Shown: in pieces, positions 27,431 to 36,037 of the stretch
Numbering within the stretch: position 1 is the first letter of the stretch
Layout of the letters: every line of letters begins with the position of its first letter
IMG/VR virus record: IMGVR_UViG_3300024346_000091
Location: 1 to 52,426 of that record
Strand: one strand, 5' to 3'
DNA: 52,426 nt
From: a virus
Position numbers and translations under genes: made by a program
Notes under the pieces: model-generated
The model's input: only the letters and a program-made list of their open reading frames with translations
The model's database searches: none
Told to the model about the DNA's origin: nothing

Positions 27431-28118
27431 TAACTTTGGACAGTCAATTGACTTTGACATAGATCCAAAGTATAAAAAAATTGGAGTAAACCTAAGTGGT
27501 GGCGCTGACTCTGCTATACTATTCTATATGGTGTGCGAATATCTCAAAACAAACAACCGCACTGATACAAGTGTATCAGTTATGTCGTGTGCAAATGACC
27601 TCAAGCACAGATGGAACGTGCGCAAAGCAGCAGACGTTATTAATTACACAATTGACAAGTTAAAGTTTAATCCAGTTGACACGCATTACAGTTATTACAG
27701 GGATAAACAAGAAGTTGGATATTTCCACGAAATTGAATCAAAATTGTTTGTCGATAACAGAGTAGAAATGATCGTAAGCGGCATTACAGCTAACCCTTGG
27801 GTAGATGCCAACATTGTTGATAGTAAAGGACGCACAATAAATCTTAATGAGACAGGACTGCACGATCGCAACACAGGTACGTCGGACGAGCTCAAAGTAG
27901 GCGATGGCGGACTGGCATTTTATACACCGTTCATTAATACAGACAAGCGCTTTGTTGCAGCAATGTATGACCATTATGGTGTGCGTGATGGTCTGTTCCC
28001 GCTCACTCGTAGTTGCGAAGCTATTCCTGAGGGTGACTTTAATCCTGAGTTTGAAAAAGAACCTTGCGGCACATGTTGGTGGTGTTTAGAACGCAAATGG
28101 GCATTTGGTGAGTTTTAA
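27417..28118 (+). CDS. QueC/ExsB-like PP-loop ATP pyrophosphatase
   Basis: 233 aa from the ATG 9 bases after GAGG; earlier in-frame starts at 27399-27411 are less well placed. NLSGGADSAILFY (SGGxDS at 27-32) is the PP-loop that adenylates substrates. The C-terminus EPCGTCWWCLERKWAFG, with an earlier SCE, matches the zinc-binding cysteine arrangement of QueC, the 7-cyano-7-deazaguanine synthase. Related N-type PPases make amides or nitriles from acids. No QueD or FolE was found in the window, so a deazaguanine pathway is not shown; it may instead modify an island product. Confidence 0.65.
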   Translation: MKLSDNFGQSIDFDIDPKYKKIGVNLSGGADSAILFYMVCEYLKTNNRTDTSVSVMSCANDLKHRWNVRKAADVINYTIDKLKFNPVDTHYSYYRDKQEVGYFHEIESKLFVDNRVEMIVSGITANPWVDANIVDSKGRTINLNETGLHDRNTGTSDELKVGDGGLAFYTPFINTDKRFVAAMYDHYGVRDGLFPLTRSCEAIPEGDFNPEFEKEPCGTCWWCLERKWAFGEF

Positions 28119-28777
28119 TGGCACGGTTAGTAACATTTGGATGCAGTTTTATGGCTGGGCATGGTATACATGACGTATGGGATTCTGCGTCCCAATTAAG
28201 TATGAACGGCCACAGTCAATATTCTTGGGTCGAAACTCTAGGTAAATTACTCAAAATAGACGTCGTAAATCAAGCAGTTGCAGGCTCAAGCAATAAAGAA
28301 ATATCATATCTAGTTCAAAATTTCGAGTACCAGCCAGGTGATAGGGTTATAATAAATTGGACATTTAAGGAACGGTCATGTATCATAGGTCTGCGTGACG
28401 GTCACGCCCCACATTATCATCTAAGTATACACTACAAAGACGACATAAATCTGAATTGGCAGGACTATCATACTAACAATCAAAATTTGGATTTCGAATC
28501 CATTATGGCCATTACAAGTGCTGACTGGGTTTTAGAAAACCAAAACGTCATGCGCCGGCACCTGTTTCTAAGGGAGCCGCCAGGCCATGTTCAGTATATT
28601 CTTCCGCATCAATATCGTGAATGGCTTGCACAAAGGACAATCCCTGTCAAATTTGACTGGTACAATGCAAAACGGGGATGTGATGGTAGCCACCCAGATT
28701 TAGCAGCATATACAAATTATGCACATCAAGTTTACGAATGGATAAAAGAAAATGAAGATATTAATAAGTGGCAATAA
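28118..28777 (+). CDS. SGNH-hydrolase-like protein
   Basis: 219 aa, TAATG-coupled. LVTFGCSFMAGHGIHD is a block I candidate (nucleophile Ser in GCS), VNQAVAGSSNKEISYLV matches the block II/III pattern, and GCDGSHPDLAAYTNYAHQVYEW near the C-terminus has the D-x-x-H-like pair expected in block V. That makes it a better match to the family than the copy at 18408. It could deacylate a glycan or be a phage glycan-binding relative. Confidence 0.6.
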   Translation: MARLVTFGCSFMAGHGIHDVWDSASQLSMNGHSQYSWVETLGKLLKIDVVNQAVAGSSNKEISYLVQNFEYQPGDRVIINWTFKERSCIIGLRDGHAPHYHLSIHYKDDINLNWQDYHTNNQNLDFESIMAITSADWVLENQNVMRRHLFLREPPGHVQYILPHQYREWLAQRTIPVKFDWYNAKRGCDGSHPDLAAYTNYAHQVYEWIKENEDINKWQ

Positions 28778-29318
28778 CGAATATGGACTTAGCGCAGCAA
28801 TAGGTCGGCTATATCCTGGTGAAGTTGAGTTTGCAAGTCGCGCAACAGGATACGACTTATGCGACCATGCAGGCAGACAAGCGTTCTCCGAGCGGTCTAC
28901 GCAAGCTGATGTAGTCGTGGTATGCGCAGCGCTATATCAATTCCAGCAGACAGTGCTTTTAGAAAGCGTAAGCAAAGCATGTCGTGCAGTCGGCGCAAGC
29001 CCGCACATTATTGTGATAGGTAGCACAACAGACCGTGTCAAGAATGGCAAAGCTTGGCTGTACAATGCAGAAAAGAAAGCATTGCGTGACTTTAGCAACA
29101 CATTGGCAATTGGCGGCGTATGGTCAGACGAGCTTCCAAAAGTAAGCTACATCAGCTTTGGCACACTAAGCAACAATCAAGAAAAGCATCCTGACCGTAA
29201 ATGTATGGACATTGATGAAGCCGCAGGCTACATTAAGTGGTTGATTTCACAACCAAAGTATGTTAATATAAACGAAATAAGCATCGACCCGATGCAAGGA
29301 GACAGTAATTATGGATGA
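28752..29318 (+). CDS. Short-chain dehydrogenase-like protein, compact
   Basis: 188 aa, overlapping the previous gene by 26 bases. ILISGNNEYGLSAAIG resembles an altered TGxxxGxG nucleotide-binding loop; DVVVVCAAL is in the NNAG position; IVIGSTTDRVKNG is followed by YNAEKKALRDF, the catalytic Y-x-x-x-K. It is shorter than usual (about 250 residues), so the substrate-binding loop seems reduced. It may oxidise or reduce a sugar intermediate, using NAD(P). Confidence 0.5.
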   Translation: MKILISGNNEYGLSAAIGRLYPGEVEFASRATGYDLCDHAGRQAFSERSTQADVVVVCAALYQFQQTVLLESVSKACRAVGASPHIIVIGSTTDRVKNGKAWLYNAEKKALRDFSNTLAIGGVWSDELPKVSYISFGTLSNNQEKHPDRKCMDIDEAAGYIKWLISQPKYVNINEISIDPMQGDSNYG

Positions 29319-30474
29319 TGACTTAAAATGGTCTGAGTATGACTTTACTCAGGTACCATACGACGACTTAGTCAGCGTCGGGCAACGCACAATGCTCTAT
29401 CGTGACTTGTTCACAGTAAGCTGGTTGTTGGGTCGCTTCTGCAATTACCGTTGCAGCTATTGTTGGCCATATGCTCGTAGCAACACAAAGGATCATCGTC
29501 CAACAGAGTTATGCACAGCTACGATTGATGAGATTAAACGCCAAGCAAGGGAAAACGGATTCAACAGTTTTCACTTCTCCCTAAGCGGCGGCGAACCTAC
29601 ATTCCATCCAGGCTACTTAGATATTATGAAGCACCTAAGTGACGATGCGCATAACACAAATTATACATCAGTACACATGACGTCAAATTGCAGCCGCCCT
29701 ATGAAATGGTTTGAGACATATGTTGAGTACGCAAAGCCATTTCACCGCGCCAGCATTACAGCAAGCTTACACACAGAGCATGTTAACACGCCTGAGAAGA
29801 TGCAAGATTTTGCAGACAAGCTAATTTACTGCCAAGAGCATGACGTGCAAGTTACTATCAACATGGTAATGCGACCAGAACATTTTGAAGATGACTGGAC
29901 AAACTCGCTATTCTTCCACGAGCAAAACATTAACGTAACACTCAAGCCACAGTCAGACCCTACCGCTAGCCGCGTCGTAGACGGCTATACAGAAGATATG
30001 TTGCAACGTCTATATAATGGTATGCCGCAACGCGCATACACAGAAGCAAAACGTGTATGGTCAGACCGTCCTAAGCCTAACTTTAAAATGGATAAGGAAA
30101 GCGAGCACTACAAAGAACACGCAAGCGTTCCATGGCACATGCAAATTGAATTCCGTGACAAGCAAGGTAAAGCTTGGTATATGGACCAAGCAGAGCGCTT
30201 CAATGCGTTCAACTTTAACAACTTCAAAGGATGGAGTTGCAGCTCAGGCTTCCGCAGCATTATTATCCGTGAGCCTGATGGCAGCATTAAGCGCAGCTAT
30301 AGTTGTCATGATGCGCCCTTAGGAAATATTGAGACAGGCTTCAAGTTGTTTGACAAGCCACAGCTATGCACAACGCCAGCTTGTGTGAGCAGCGCAGACA
30401 GCAAGATACCTAAGCGTGTACCAGGAACACCAGTTGCACTTTATCCTGGCGATACAAGTTGGAAAGATGAGTGA
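29311..30474 (+). CDS. Radical SAM protein, FxGWxC subfamily, paired with PP-loop gene
   Basis: 387 aa, overlapping the previous gene by 8 bases. C44, C48 and C51 (CNYRCSYC) and LSGGEPTF are the radical SAM signatures; SWLLGRFC parallels IWDLGRRC of the 26162 protein. NNFKGWSCSSGFRSIII and late cysteines (YSCHDAPLG, LCTTPACVS) resemble the other two subfamily members. Its stop overlaps a late promoter box that leads to the second QueC-like gene. Confidence 0.82.
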   Translation: MDDDLKWSEYDFTQVPYDDLVSVGQRTMLYRDLFTVSWLLGRFCNYRCSYCWPYARSNTKDHRPTELCTATIDEIKRQARENGFNSFHFSLSGGEPTFHPGYLDIMKHLSDDAHNTNYTSVHMTSNCSRPMKWFETYVEYAKPFHRASITASLHTEHVNTPEKMQDFADKLIYCQEHDVQVTINMVMRPEHFEDDWTNSLFFHEQNINVTLKPQSDPTASRVVDGYTEDMLQRLYNGMPQRAYTEAKRVWSDRPKPNFKMDKESEHYKEHASVPWHMQIEFRDKQGKAWYMDQAERFNAFNFNNFKGWSCSSGFRSIIIREPDGSIKRSYSCHDAPLGNIETGFKLFDKPQLCTTPACVSSADSKIPKRVPGTPVALYPGDTSWKDE

Positions 30475-30480
30475 TAAATA
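30473..30480 (+). promoter_or_regulatory. Late promoter box GATAAATA
   Basis: GATAAATA fits the NATAAATA late element. It overlaps the stop of the radical SAM gene and lies 37 bases before the ATG at 30518, in one of the few real intergenic gaps of the island. The downstream genes may therefore be expressed late as well as by read-through. Confidence 0.5.
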
Positions 30481-30517
30481 CTCAATAAGGCGTTGCCAAT
30501 GAAAAAGAGAACACATT

Positions 30518-31156
30518 ATGACAAAATACACTGAAACACCGTTTACAATAACAATTCCTGCTGATACTAAGGTAATTGGCATGCAAATGAGTGGAGGTGC
30601 AGACAGCACACTCGCTGCCTATTTGTATGCAAAGGTAATTAAAGAAAATAACCTAGATGTTAAACTAAAACGTATAACATTCAGCTTCTCAGACAAGTAT
30701 GATACTTTTGAAACTGCGAGACTTGCGCAAGACAATATTACTGCATTACTTGAATTTGATCCTTGGGAAGAAGCACATGAAGTGTTGTACAAAGAAAAGA
30801 AACTACATTCAACTATTGAGCAATTACAGTATTTGTTTGACGGCGGACTAATCGACCATACTGTTTACAGTAGAACTATGAACCCATCTGTTAGTTTGAT
30901 ACCTGACCCAGAAAACAATCGGGTCTTGGATAGAGACGCGCCAATTGAAGACAGTTCATCAGACATATCAGAGCCATTTTATAATTTTAAAAAGGACGTG
31001 CTACTTCAAAAATATATTGACTTAGGCATTTATGATTCATTATTTGCGCAAACTGTTTCTTGTGATACAGACAAAGAAAATGGCTTAGTACCTCCTTGTA
31101 ATGAATGTTGGTGGTGCAAAGAACGAGCATGGGCTATAACACAGGTTGGTAAATGA
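30518..31156 (+). CDS. QueC/ExsB-like PP-loop ATP pyrophosphatase, second copy
   Basis: 212 aa. QMSGGADSTLAAY (residues 25-30) is the PP-loop. The C-terminus VPPCNECWWCKERAWA with an earlier VSCDTD matches the zinc cysteines of the 27417 protein (CxxCWWCxERxWA). The two copies are diverged outside these motifs, so they probably act on different substrates or steps. Preceded by a late promoter box and followed by an ATGA-coupled methyltransferase gene. Confidence 0.62.
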   Translation: MTKYTETPFTITIPADTKVIGMQMSGGADSTLAAYLYAKVIKENNLDVKLKRITFSFSDKYDTFETARLAQDNITALLEFDPWEEAHEVLYKEKKLHSTIEQLQYLFDGGLIDHTVYSRTMNPSVSLIPDPENNRVLDRDAPIEDSSSDISEPFYNFKKDVLLQKYIDLGIYDSLFAQTVSCDTDKENGLVPPCNECWWCKERAWAITQVGK

Positions 31157-31854
31157 CGGTTCATCCACGTAGCAGTGATACAAACCGATTTCCGTTGTTT
31201 ACTCAATTCTTTGAAGATCTTGATGGAAAATCCATTCTTGATTACGGCTCTGGCAGTGGCAACTTACTATACTTTTCTGACGGTGCAATAGCTGAACAAA
31301 ATTATATAGGTATTGATGTATCGTCTGATGCGATTAAACAAGCAACAGACGAATTTCCTACCGCTACATTTTTGCATAATGATCGCTATAATTGGATGTA
31401 CAACCATAACGGCACCCAAGCGTTTATATATCCGTCTATTACACAGCAAGTTGATTACGTTTGGGCTTATAGTGTTTTCAGCCACACTGATTACAATGAA
31501 TTGCAGAAAGCTATTAAGTGGTTCAAAAGCCTTGGCGCATCAAAAATAGTATTAAGCATATTAGATATAAATGGTAAAGACATGTTAAAATGGTTTTCCA
31601 TTAAACGAATTGAATCATATGGATCATGTTATGATCTAATGTCACTGTCGCCAGATACTGATATTGCGTACTTACTAAATAATGATGTAATTGTGGACAA
31701 CAGTCAGACTTGTGCCCATATAGACTGTGAATTTTTCATTGCACTATATAATTTGGATTGGTTAATTACACAATTGCAAGCAGATAATATAAGTGCAACG
31801 ATTGCACATTGCGATGACAGCTATGTTCCATTTTTGGTAATCAATAATGTATAA
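31153..31854 (+). CDS. Class I SAM-dependent methyltransferase
   Basis: 233 aa. SILDYGSGSGNLLYF (about 27-41) is motif I of the SAM-binding fold, YIGIDVSSDAIKQA places the acidic residue at strand 2, and VDYVWAYSVFSHTDY matches the motif IV/post-IV region seen in small-molecule and sugar methyltransferases. The N-terminus is short, so no extra domain is present. Acceptor unknown. Confidence 0.7.
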   Translation: MTVHPRSSDTNRFPLFTQFFEDLDGKSILDYGSGSGNLLYFSDGAIAEQNYIGIDVSSDAIKQATDEFPTATFLHNDRYNWMYNHNGTQAFIYPSITQQVDYVWAYSVFSHTDYNELQKAIKWFKSLGASKIVLSILDINGKDMLKWFSIKRIESYGSCYDLMSLSPDTDIAYLLNNDVIVDNSQTCAHIDCEFFIALYNLDWLITQLQADNISATIAHCDDSYVPFLVINNV

Positions 31855-32425
31855 AAAATTAACACCATCATTTGAAATCGACCTGCCGCAATTGGTAAGC
31901 GAATGCAACGCTATTCTCAATTTAGAGGATACTGTTAATTGCTTGCATATGCACAATCAAGTAGGTCTTACATATGCGAATGAAGCATGTAACAACAAAT
32001 TTTATGACGCAGTAGGTAGCCTAGACTTAGATTACGAACGATGGACAGAAGAAGAAATAGCAGCAGGATCACCACCGCCCGCCAGGCAAGAAAAAATGGA
32101 CGAATCAGAATTTAATAAAATCGTACCTAACTTGTCAGGAATGTATATATACGATTTGCTATCTAATATGAAAAATGAATATGACATTGGGCGTACTAGA
32201 ATAATGGTGCTAGAAAGTAAGCAGTGCTTGACATGGCATCAAGATAGTACACCTAGATTACATATCCCGATCATCACACACGATGGATGCAAAATGGTTT
32301 GGGAAAATACAACTGCATCACTTATGCCAGGATTGCTGTATTGGGCTGACACTCGTCACCCACATACTGCATTTAACGGTAGCTATAAGCAACGCATTCA
32401 CTTAGTAGCTACAGTAAAGGAATAG
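31847..32425 (+). CDS. Aspartyl/asparaginyl beta-hydroxylase-like 2OG oxygenase
   Basis: 192 aa. H131, D133 and R137 in CLTWHQDSTPRLHIPI, then MPGLLYWADTRHPHTAFNGS (H171 or H173) and R183 in QRIHLVATV form the iron and 2-oxoglutarate site in the order seen in AspH-type cupin hydroxylases. It probably hydroxylates a protein side chain or small molecule. It overlaps the methyltransferase by 8 bases. Confidence 0.7.
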   Translation: MYKKLTPSFEIDLPQLVSECNAILNLEDTVNCLHMHNQVGLTYANEACNNKFYDAVGSLDLDYERWTEEEIAAGSPPPARQEKMDESEFNKIVPNLSGMYIYDLLSNMKNEYDIGRTRIMVLESKQCLTWHQDSTPRLHIPIITHDGCKMVWENTTASLMPGLLYWADTRHPHTAFNGSYKQRIHLVATVKE

Positions 32426-32429
32426 TAAA

Positions 32430-33107
32430 ATGACAGCCGGATGGAAGTGCCTTGCAAGAGACCAAGTTTGGGTAAACGATAATCTGTTACCAGACAGTGT
32501 AGTAGATATGATTTTAAATTCTTGGAAAGACTCAGCAGAGTATCAAGAAGTTGCGCAAGCTGGAATGAAATATCTTGTGACCCCTACAAACTATCACTAT
32601 AATGGTGTAACTAACAAAATCGCGCAGTACGATTATATTCAAAATAGAGTTCTTACGGAAATGAATGAATTTTATCCTGCTATTTTTGGCAAGGCAGCAC
32701 CAGTTGAAAATTTATCATACATGCAATATTTTATGAAAACTGCGGTACCCAATGTAAGCTTTTACGACCTGCATTCTGAACCAAGCATTGCAGAAGATGA
32801 ACATTTTGGCGACGCTGTATTCATGTTGTACTTGAGCGACGAGGTTGACGGTGAGATTGTATTCCCGTCAGAATCTGACGCGCAGCCACACGTTACACCC
32901 GCGTATGAGGAAACATTGAAAGTAATGAGTGTTGACTACGTGCCAACAACTGTATCAATAACACCAAAGAAGAATAGGTGCGTTGTATTACGGACCGGCA
33001 CTCCGCACTATGTTAACATATGCAGTGGTGAGCGGTATTGTATATCAGGCATGAGTTTTGCGGACGGCAGCTATAAAGACAGATGGAAAAGCTTTGATAA
33101 CAAATGA
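32430..33107 (+). CDS. Prolyl-hydroxylase-like 2OG oxygenase with HxE variant
   Basis: 225 aa with AAGGAA before ATG. The strand FYDLHSEPS places H115 and E117 where the family usually has H-x-D; FMLYLSDEVDGEIVFP is the next strand pair of prolyl 4-hydroxylase-like proteins, with distal H193 (TPHYVN) and R202 (ERYCISG). The Asp-to-Glu change may alter metal binding or activity. Substrate unknown. Confidence 0.6.
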   Translation: MTAGWKCLARDQVWVNDNLLPDSVVDMILNSWKDSAEYQEVAQAGMKYLVTPTNYHYNGVTNKIAQYDYIQNRVLTEMNEFYPAIFGKAAPVENLSYMQYFMKTAVPNVSFYDLHSEPSIAEDEHFGDAVFMLYLSDEVDGEIVFPSESDAQPHVTPAYEETLKVMSVDYVPTTVSITPKKNRCVVLRTGTPHYVNICSGERYCISGMSFADGSYKDRWKSFDNK

Positions 33108-34669
33108 TTAAAAAATCAATACAACTTGCAACAATATCAACATCACACTTCTCGCCTTGGCTACCGTATGCAGCAGGGTGCTTGATTAGCTATTGCAACC
33201 GTGACCCAGTTATCGCGTCACAATATGAATTCTCTGAGCCAATATTTGAATACCGCAAGTTAAGTGAATACACTGAACAGTTGAGCGAAGCAGATTATCT
33301 TGGATTAACATGTTATGTTTGGAATCAAATTTATAACGACAAGCTAGCAGCGATGTATAAGAGACACCGCCCAGACGGCATAGTTATATATGGCGGCCCA
33401 AATATTCCTGAGGAAGAAGATGTTGCCAATGCATTTATTGCGGCGCGTCCATATCTTGATGTTATGTTTGTAGGGCCAGGTGAGCGCAACTTTGCAGCTT
33501 GGTTAAAGGGCGAAGGCGACGAGGGTACTGTTACAAGAGAAAAGTATAATGTCAGCAACATGCGGGCATATCAAATTAAAGGCGATGACTTGCCTACACC
33601 GTATACTGATTTATTGTTTGATGACATTTTCAAAAGAAGCGGAATGTTAAAGGTCCCATTCGAGACTAACCGCGGGTGCCCATATAGTTGTGCGTTTTGT
33701 GATTGGGGCGGACAAAGTAGAAGCAAGTTAAGTGTATTCGACGAGGACATTGTCTTGCGCCAACTTGATTACATTTATAAACAGCGCAACGTGTCTGAAC
33801 TTGAATTACTTGATGCAAACTTTGGAGTTTTGCCCCGAGACGTGTCACTTGTTGAGTATATGATTGAACTGCAAGAATTACATGACAATAAGATCAAATT
33901 AGGATACGCTGGCTTAGCAAAGAATGGCAGCAAGCACTTGCCTAGGATTTTAGACTTGTTTTCTAAGTCAATGAACTTAGATCAACGCAACCAAAAACTG
34001 AGCTTCCAATCTCATACACCGCTTGTACTAGACAATATAGATCGCAGCAACATTGACAACAGCAAATTGTTGCTATTGCTTGATGAATGTAAGCGTACGT
34101 CAGTTGTAACTACTAGTGAACTTATTATTGGAATGCCAGGTGAAACTGCTGATACATGGCTTGATAGTATTGCTACTAATCATAATTACGGCATTAACTA
34201 TATCAGGACATACATTTTTAACTATGTACCAAACACATCATTATATTCAGCTGAGTATAGAAAAAAGTTCGCAATTAAGAGTAAAAAGCTACGCTTCCCA
34301 TATACATTTGGTGGACTTAGTTACAAATTCTTGCATAATAATCCTGGGCACACTTCAACTGACTTTTCTGATTATGAAGAATTTGAGATCACAACTGAAA
34401 TGTATAGTTGGGATATTGATGAGTTAGTTAAGATGTCTGACTATCATTGGTGGTATCATAATATGTGGAACGGCGGCGTATTGCGTCCAGTAGTAACTGA
34501 TGTTAAATCTGAAGTATTAATGTTCTATAAATATATTGACCAGATGCCATTTATGAAAAGTTTAGTAGAAAAGAATAGAAGCATTGTTAGGCGATTGTAC
34601 AGCGCAGACGAACCTGAGGAAATAACTGATTTGGAAACTTATCTATATTATACCAAGTGTATGCGGTAA
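33104..34669 (+). CDS. B12-dependent-type radical SAM protein
   Basis: 521 aa, ATGA-coupled. C192, C196 and C199 (CPYSCAFC) start the radical SAM barrel after a 180-residue N-terminal domain shaped like a cobalamin-binding Rossmann domain (ADYLGLTCYVWN, GIVIYGGPNIPEE, VMFVGPGERNFAAWL). Whether B12 binds is uncertain, as the DxHxxG loop is not evident. ELELLDANFGVLPRD and IIGMPGETADTWL are typical of this class, which methylates unactivated carbons or phosphorus. The reading frame continues in apparent coding sequence after the TAA at 34667-34669. Confidence 0.75.
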   Translation: MIKKSIQLATISTSHFSPWLPYAAGCLISYCNRDPVIASQYEFSEPIFEYRKLSEYTEQLSEADYLGLTCYVWNQIYNDKLAAMYKRHRPDGIVIYGGPNIPEEEDVANAFIAARPYLDVMFVGPGERNFAAWLKGEGDEGTVTREKYNVSNMRAYQIKGDDLPTPYTDLLFDDIFKRSGMLKVPFETNRGCPYSCAFCDWGGQSRSKLSVFDEDIVLRQLDYIYKQRNVSELELLDANFGVLPRDVSLVEYMIELQELHDNKIKLGYAGLAKNGSKHLPRILDLFSKSMNLDQRNQKLSFQSHTPLVLDNIDRSNIDNSKLLLLLDECKRTSVVTTSELIIGMPGETADTWLDSIATNHNYGINYIRTYIFNYVPNTSLYSAEYRKKFAIKSKKLRFPYTFGGLSYKFLHNNPGHTSTDFSDYEEFEITTEMYSWDIDELVKMSDYHWWYHNMWNGGVLRPVVTDVKSEVLMFYKYIDQMPFMKSLVEKNRSIVRRLYSADEPEEITDLETYLYYTKCMR

Positions 34670-34867
34670 GATGAAGTTTACAAAATATGGGCAAATCAAG
34701 ATAAGTTTATTGCTGATATGTCTCTAATATACGATAAGGCAGATTTAGAAGAATGTGCGACTCACTTTATTGAGGACTTTAGTTTGCGGTTATATGGGAC
34801 AGACGCTAACATTTTAAAAAATAAGGACGGCTTCTTGCAACGAAATGAATACAATGCACATAATTGA
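34670..34867 (+). pseudogene. In-frame continuation of radical SAM gene, or separate 49-aa ORF
   Basis: The frame of the 33104 gene stays open for 65 codons after its TAA and ends at TGA 34865-34867. The translation (DEVYKIWANQDKFIAD, then MSLIYDKADLEECATHF and RLYGTDANILKNKDG) has normal protein composition. It could be a C-terminal piece split off by a nonsense mutation, a read-through extension, or an independent small gene from ATG 34718. That ATG has no clear ribosome-binding site. The next gene starts inside it, as usual for intact genes here. Confidence 0.45.
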
Positions 34868-35342
34868 CAATTGGTTACCTGACGATACGATCAAACAATT
34901 CTATGATATTTCGCAGGCTGCTGAGTACACTGTATTCAATGGCGGGACTGATTTGCTATACAACATCGACTATTACCAAAGTGAAACAATCTCATCATAT
35001 TTTTCAAGTGATGAATTTATAACATTTGCATCTAATTTAACTGGTGTTGAAGTCAATGAGCTGCATGAAGCGTTTATATCTAGAATGCAAGGCAATTACT
35101 TAGTTGACTGGCACAACGATAAAACAAGTGCAGGAGAAAAACTAACGTTTCTTCTTTTTATGAACCCAGACTGGGATCTTAAAGACGGCGGCGAATTAGA
35201 AATGGCGACGGGTGAAATTATTTTGCCTAAATTTAATAGACTTGTAATGTTTTCATGTAGGGCATGTGATCATATCGAGCATAGAGTAAAGACTGTATCG
35301 ACTGATAAAATACGATATGGCATAACAGGATGGTTAAAATGA
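34845..35342 (+). CDS. Prolyl-hydroxylase-like 2OG oxygenase
   Basis: 165 aa from ATG 34845; ATG 34854 is an alternative. H90 and D92 (VDWHNDKTS), H146 (HIEHRVK) and R157 (KIRYGITGW) are the iron and 2-oxoglutarate ligands. LTFLLFMNPDWDLKDGGELEM and ILPKFNRLVMFSC match the strand and Gly-rich turn of small prolyl 4-hydroxylase-like enzymes. A stand-alone catalytic domain. Likely substrates are prolines in a protein or a small molecule; unknown. Confidence 0.75.
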   Translation: MNTMHIIDNWLPDDTIKQFYDISQAAEYTVFNGGTDLLYNIDYYQSETISSYFSSDEFITFASNLTGVEVNELHEAFISRMQGNYLVDWHNDKTSAGEKLTFLLFMNPDWDLKDGGELEMATGEIILPKFNRLVMFSCRACDHIEHRVKTVSTDKIRYGITGWLK

Positions 35343-36037
35343 CTAAAGAAATTAAAACATGCATCAACATCAACAATTTGGATATCCCAGCATTGAGTGA
35401 AGATGTACTAGCAGAAATTCTAGCATTGCCTGACAGCGAATGGTACTATGTAAAATTCCATGGCGGCTGGATTGCTGGACTATATAATGACAGAGAAGAA
35501 GGACAGGGCGGATGGTTCCCAAAAGGATTTAATCCGTGTCTGCCTAAGGATGGTGCAGTTGTAACTGCAATCCGTGACGGTGTATTTCCGTATATGGGAG
35601 GCAGCGGCAACGTAACACTCATCCGCACCCCGCCTGACGCAGGATTAAATGACCACCTTGACAGTACACCTGAAGAAATGGGAACAGATCAACCAAAGTT
35701 TCGCTGGGTATTGCAGGGCAAATTGGAAACAATGTATTTCTTTGATAAAGACATGAACAAGGTGAATTTTACACCAAATTCAGACACGTACATAGTTAAC
35801 GGTGCTCACCCTCATGGCATGTACAACTCAGGTGATGTGACAAAATATACGATGTGCTTGGGCTTTCCATGGAAAGACAATGAAATTTACCAAAAGAATA
35901 TCGAGGGACAAGAATCGTTTGTCGTCTCAATTCCTGAAACAGTGCGTGAGGATTGGGTGGATCAGCGTTTTGTTCATGGTAAGGTTGGACTTGGCGTTAC
36001 TGAATTTAAAAACGATGAGCTAAAATCTGACAGTTGA
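35339..36037 (+). CDS. AspH-like 2OG oxygenase family protein
   Basis: 232 aa from the ATG overlapping the previous stop (ATGA); an ATG three codons earlier is possible. H106 and D108 (LNDHLDSTPEE) and H157/H159 (VNGAHPHGMYN) are candidate iron ligands, with K169 rather than a clear Arg for 2-oxoglutarate. FRWVLQGKLETMYFFD fits the cupin strands of aspartyl hydroxylase-like proteins. The 3' end overlaps the convergent GNAT-like gene by 64 bases, so the two transcripts are antisense there. Confidence 0.55.
   Translation: MTKEIKTCININNLDIPALSEDVLAEILALPDSEWYYVKFHGGWIAGLYNDREEGQGGWFPKGFNPCLPKDGAVVTAIRDGVFPYMGGSGNVTLIRTPPDAGLNDHLDSTPEEMGTDQPKFRWVLQGKLETMYFFDKDMNKVNFTPNSDTYIVNGAHPHGMYNSGDVTKYTMCLGFPWKDNEIYQKNIEGQESFVVSIPETVREDWVDQRFVHGKVGLGVTEFKNDELKSDS

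Noticed and set aside
27417-31156. Deazaguanine DNA-modification pathway
   Set aside because: Only QueC-like proteins are present. No QueD, FolE or tRNA/DNA transglycosylase signature was found, and the radical SAM proteins are not QueE-like in length or cysteine layout. Left open for the rest of the genome.
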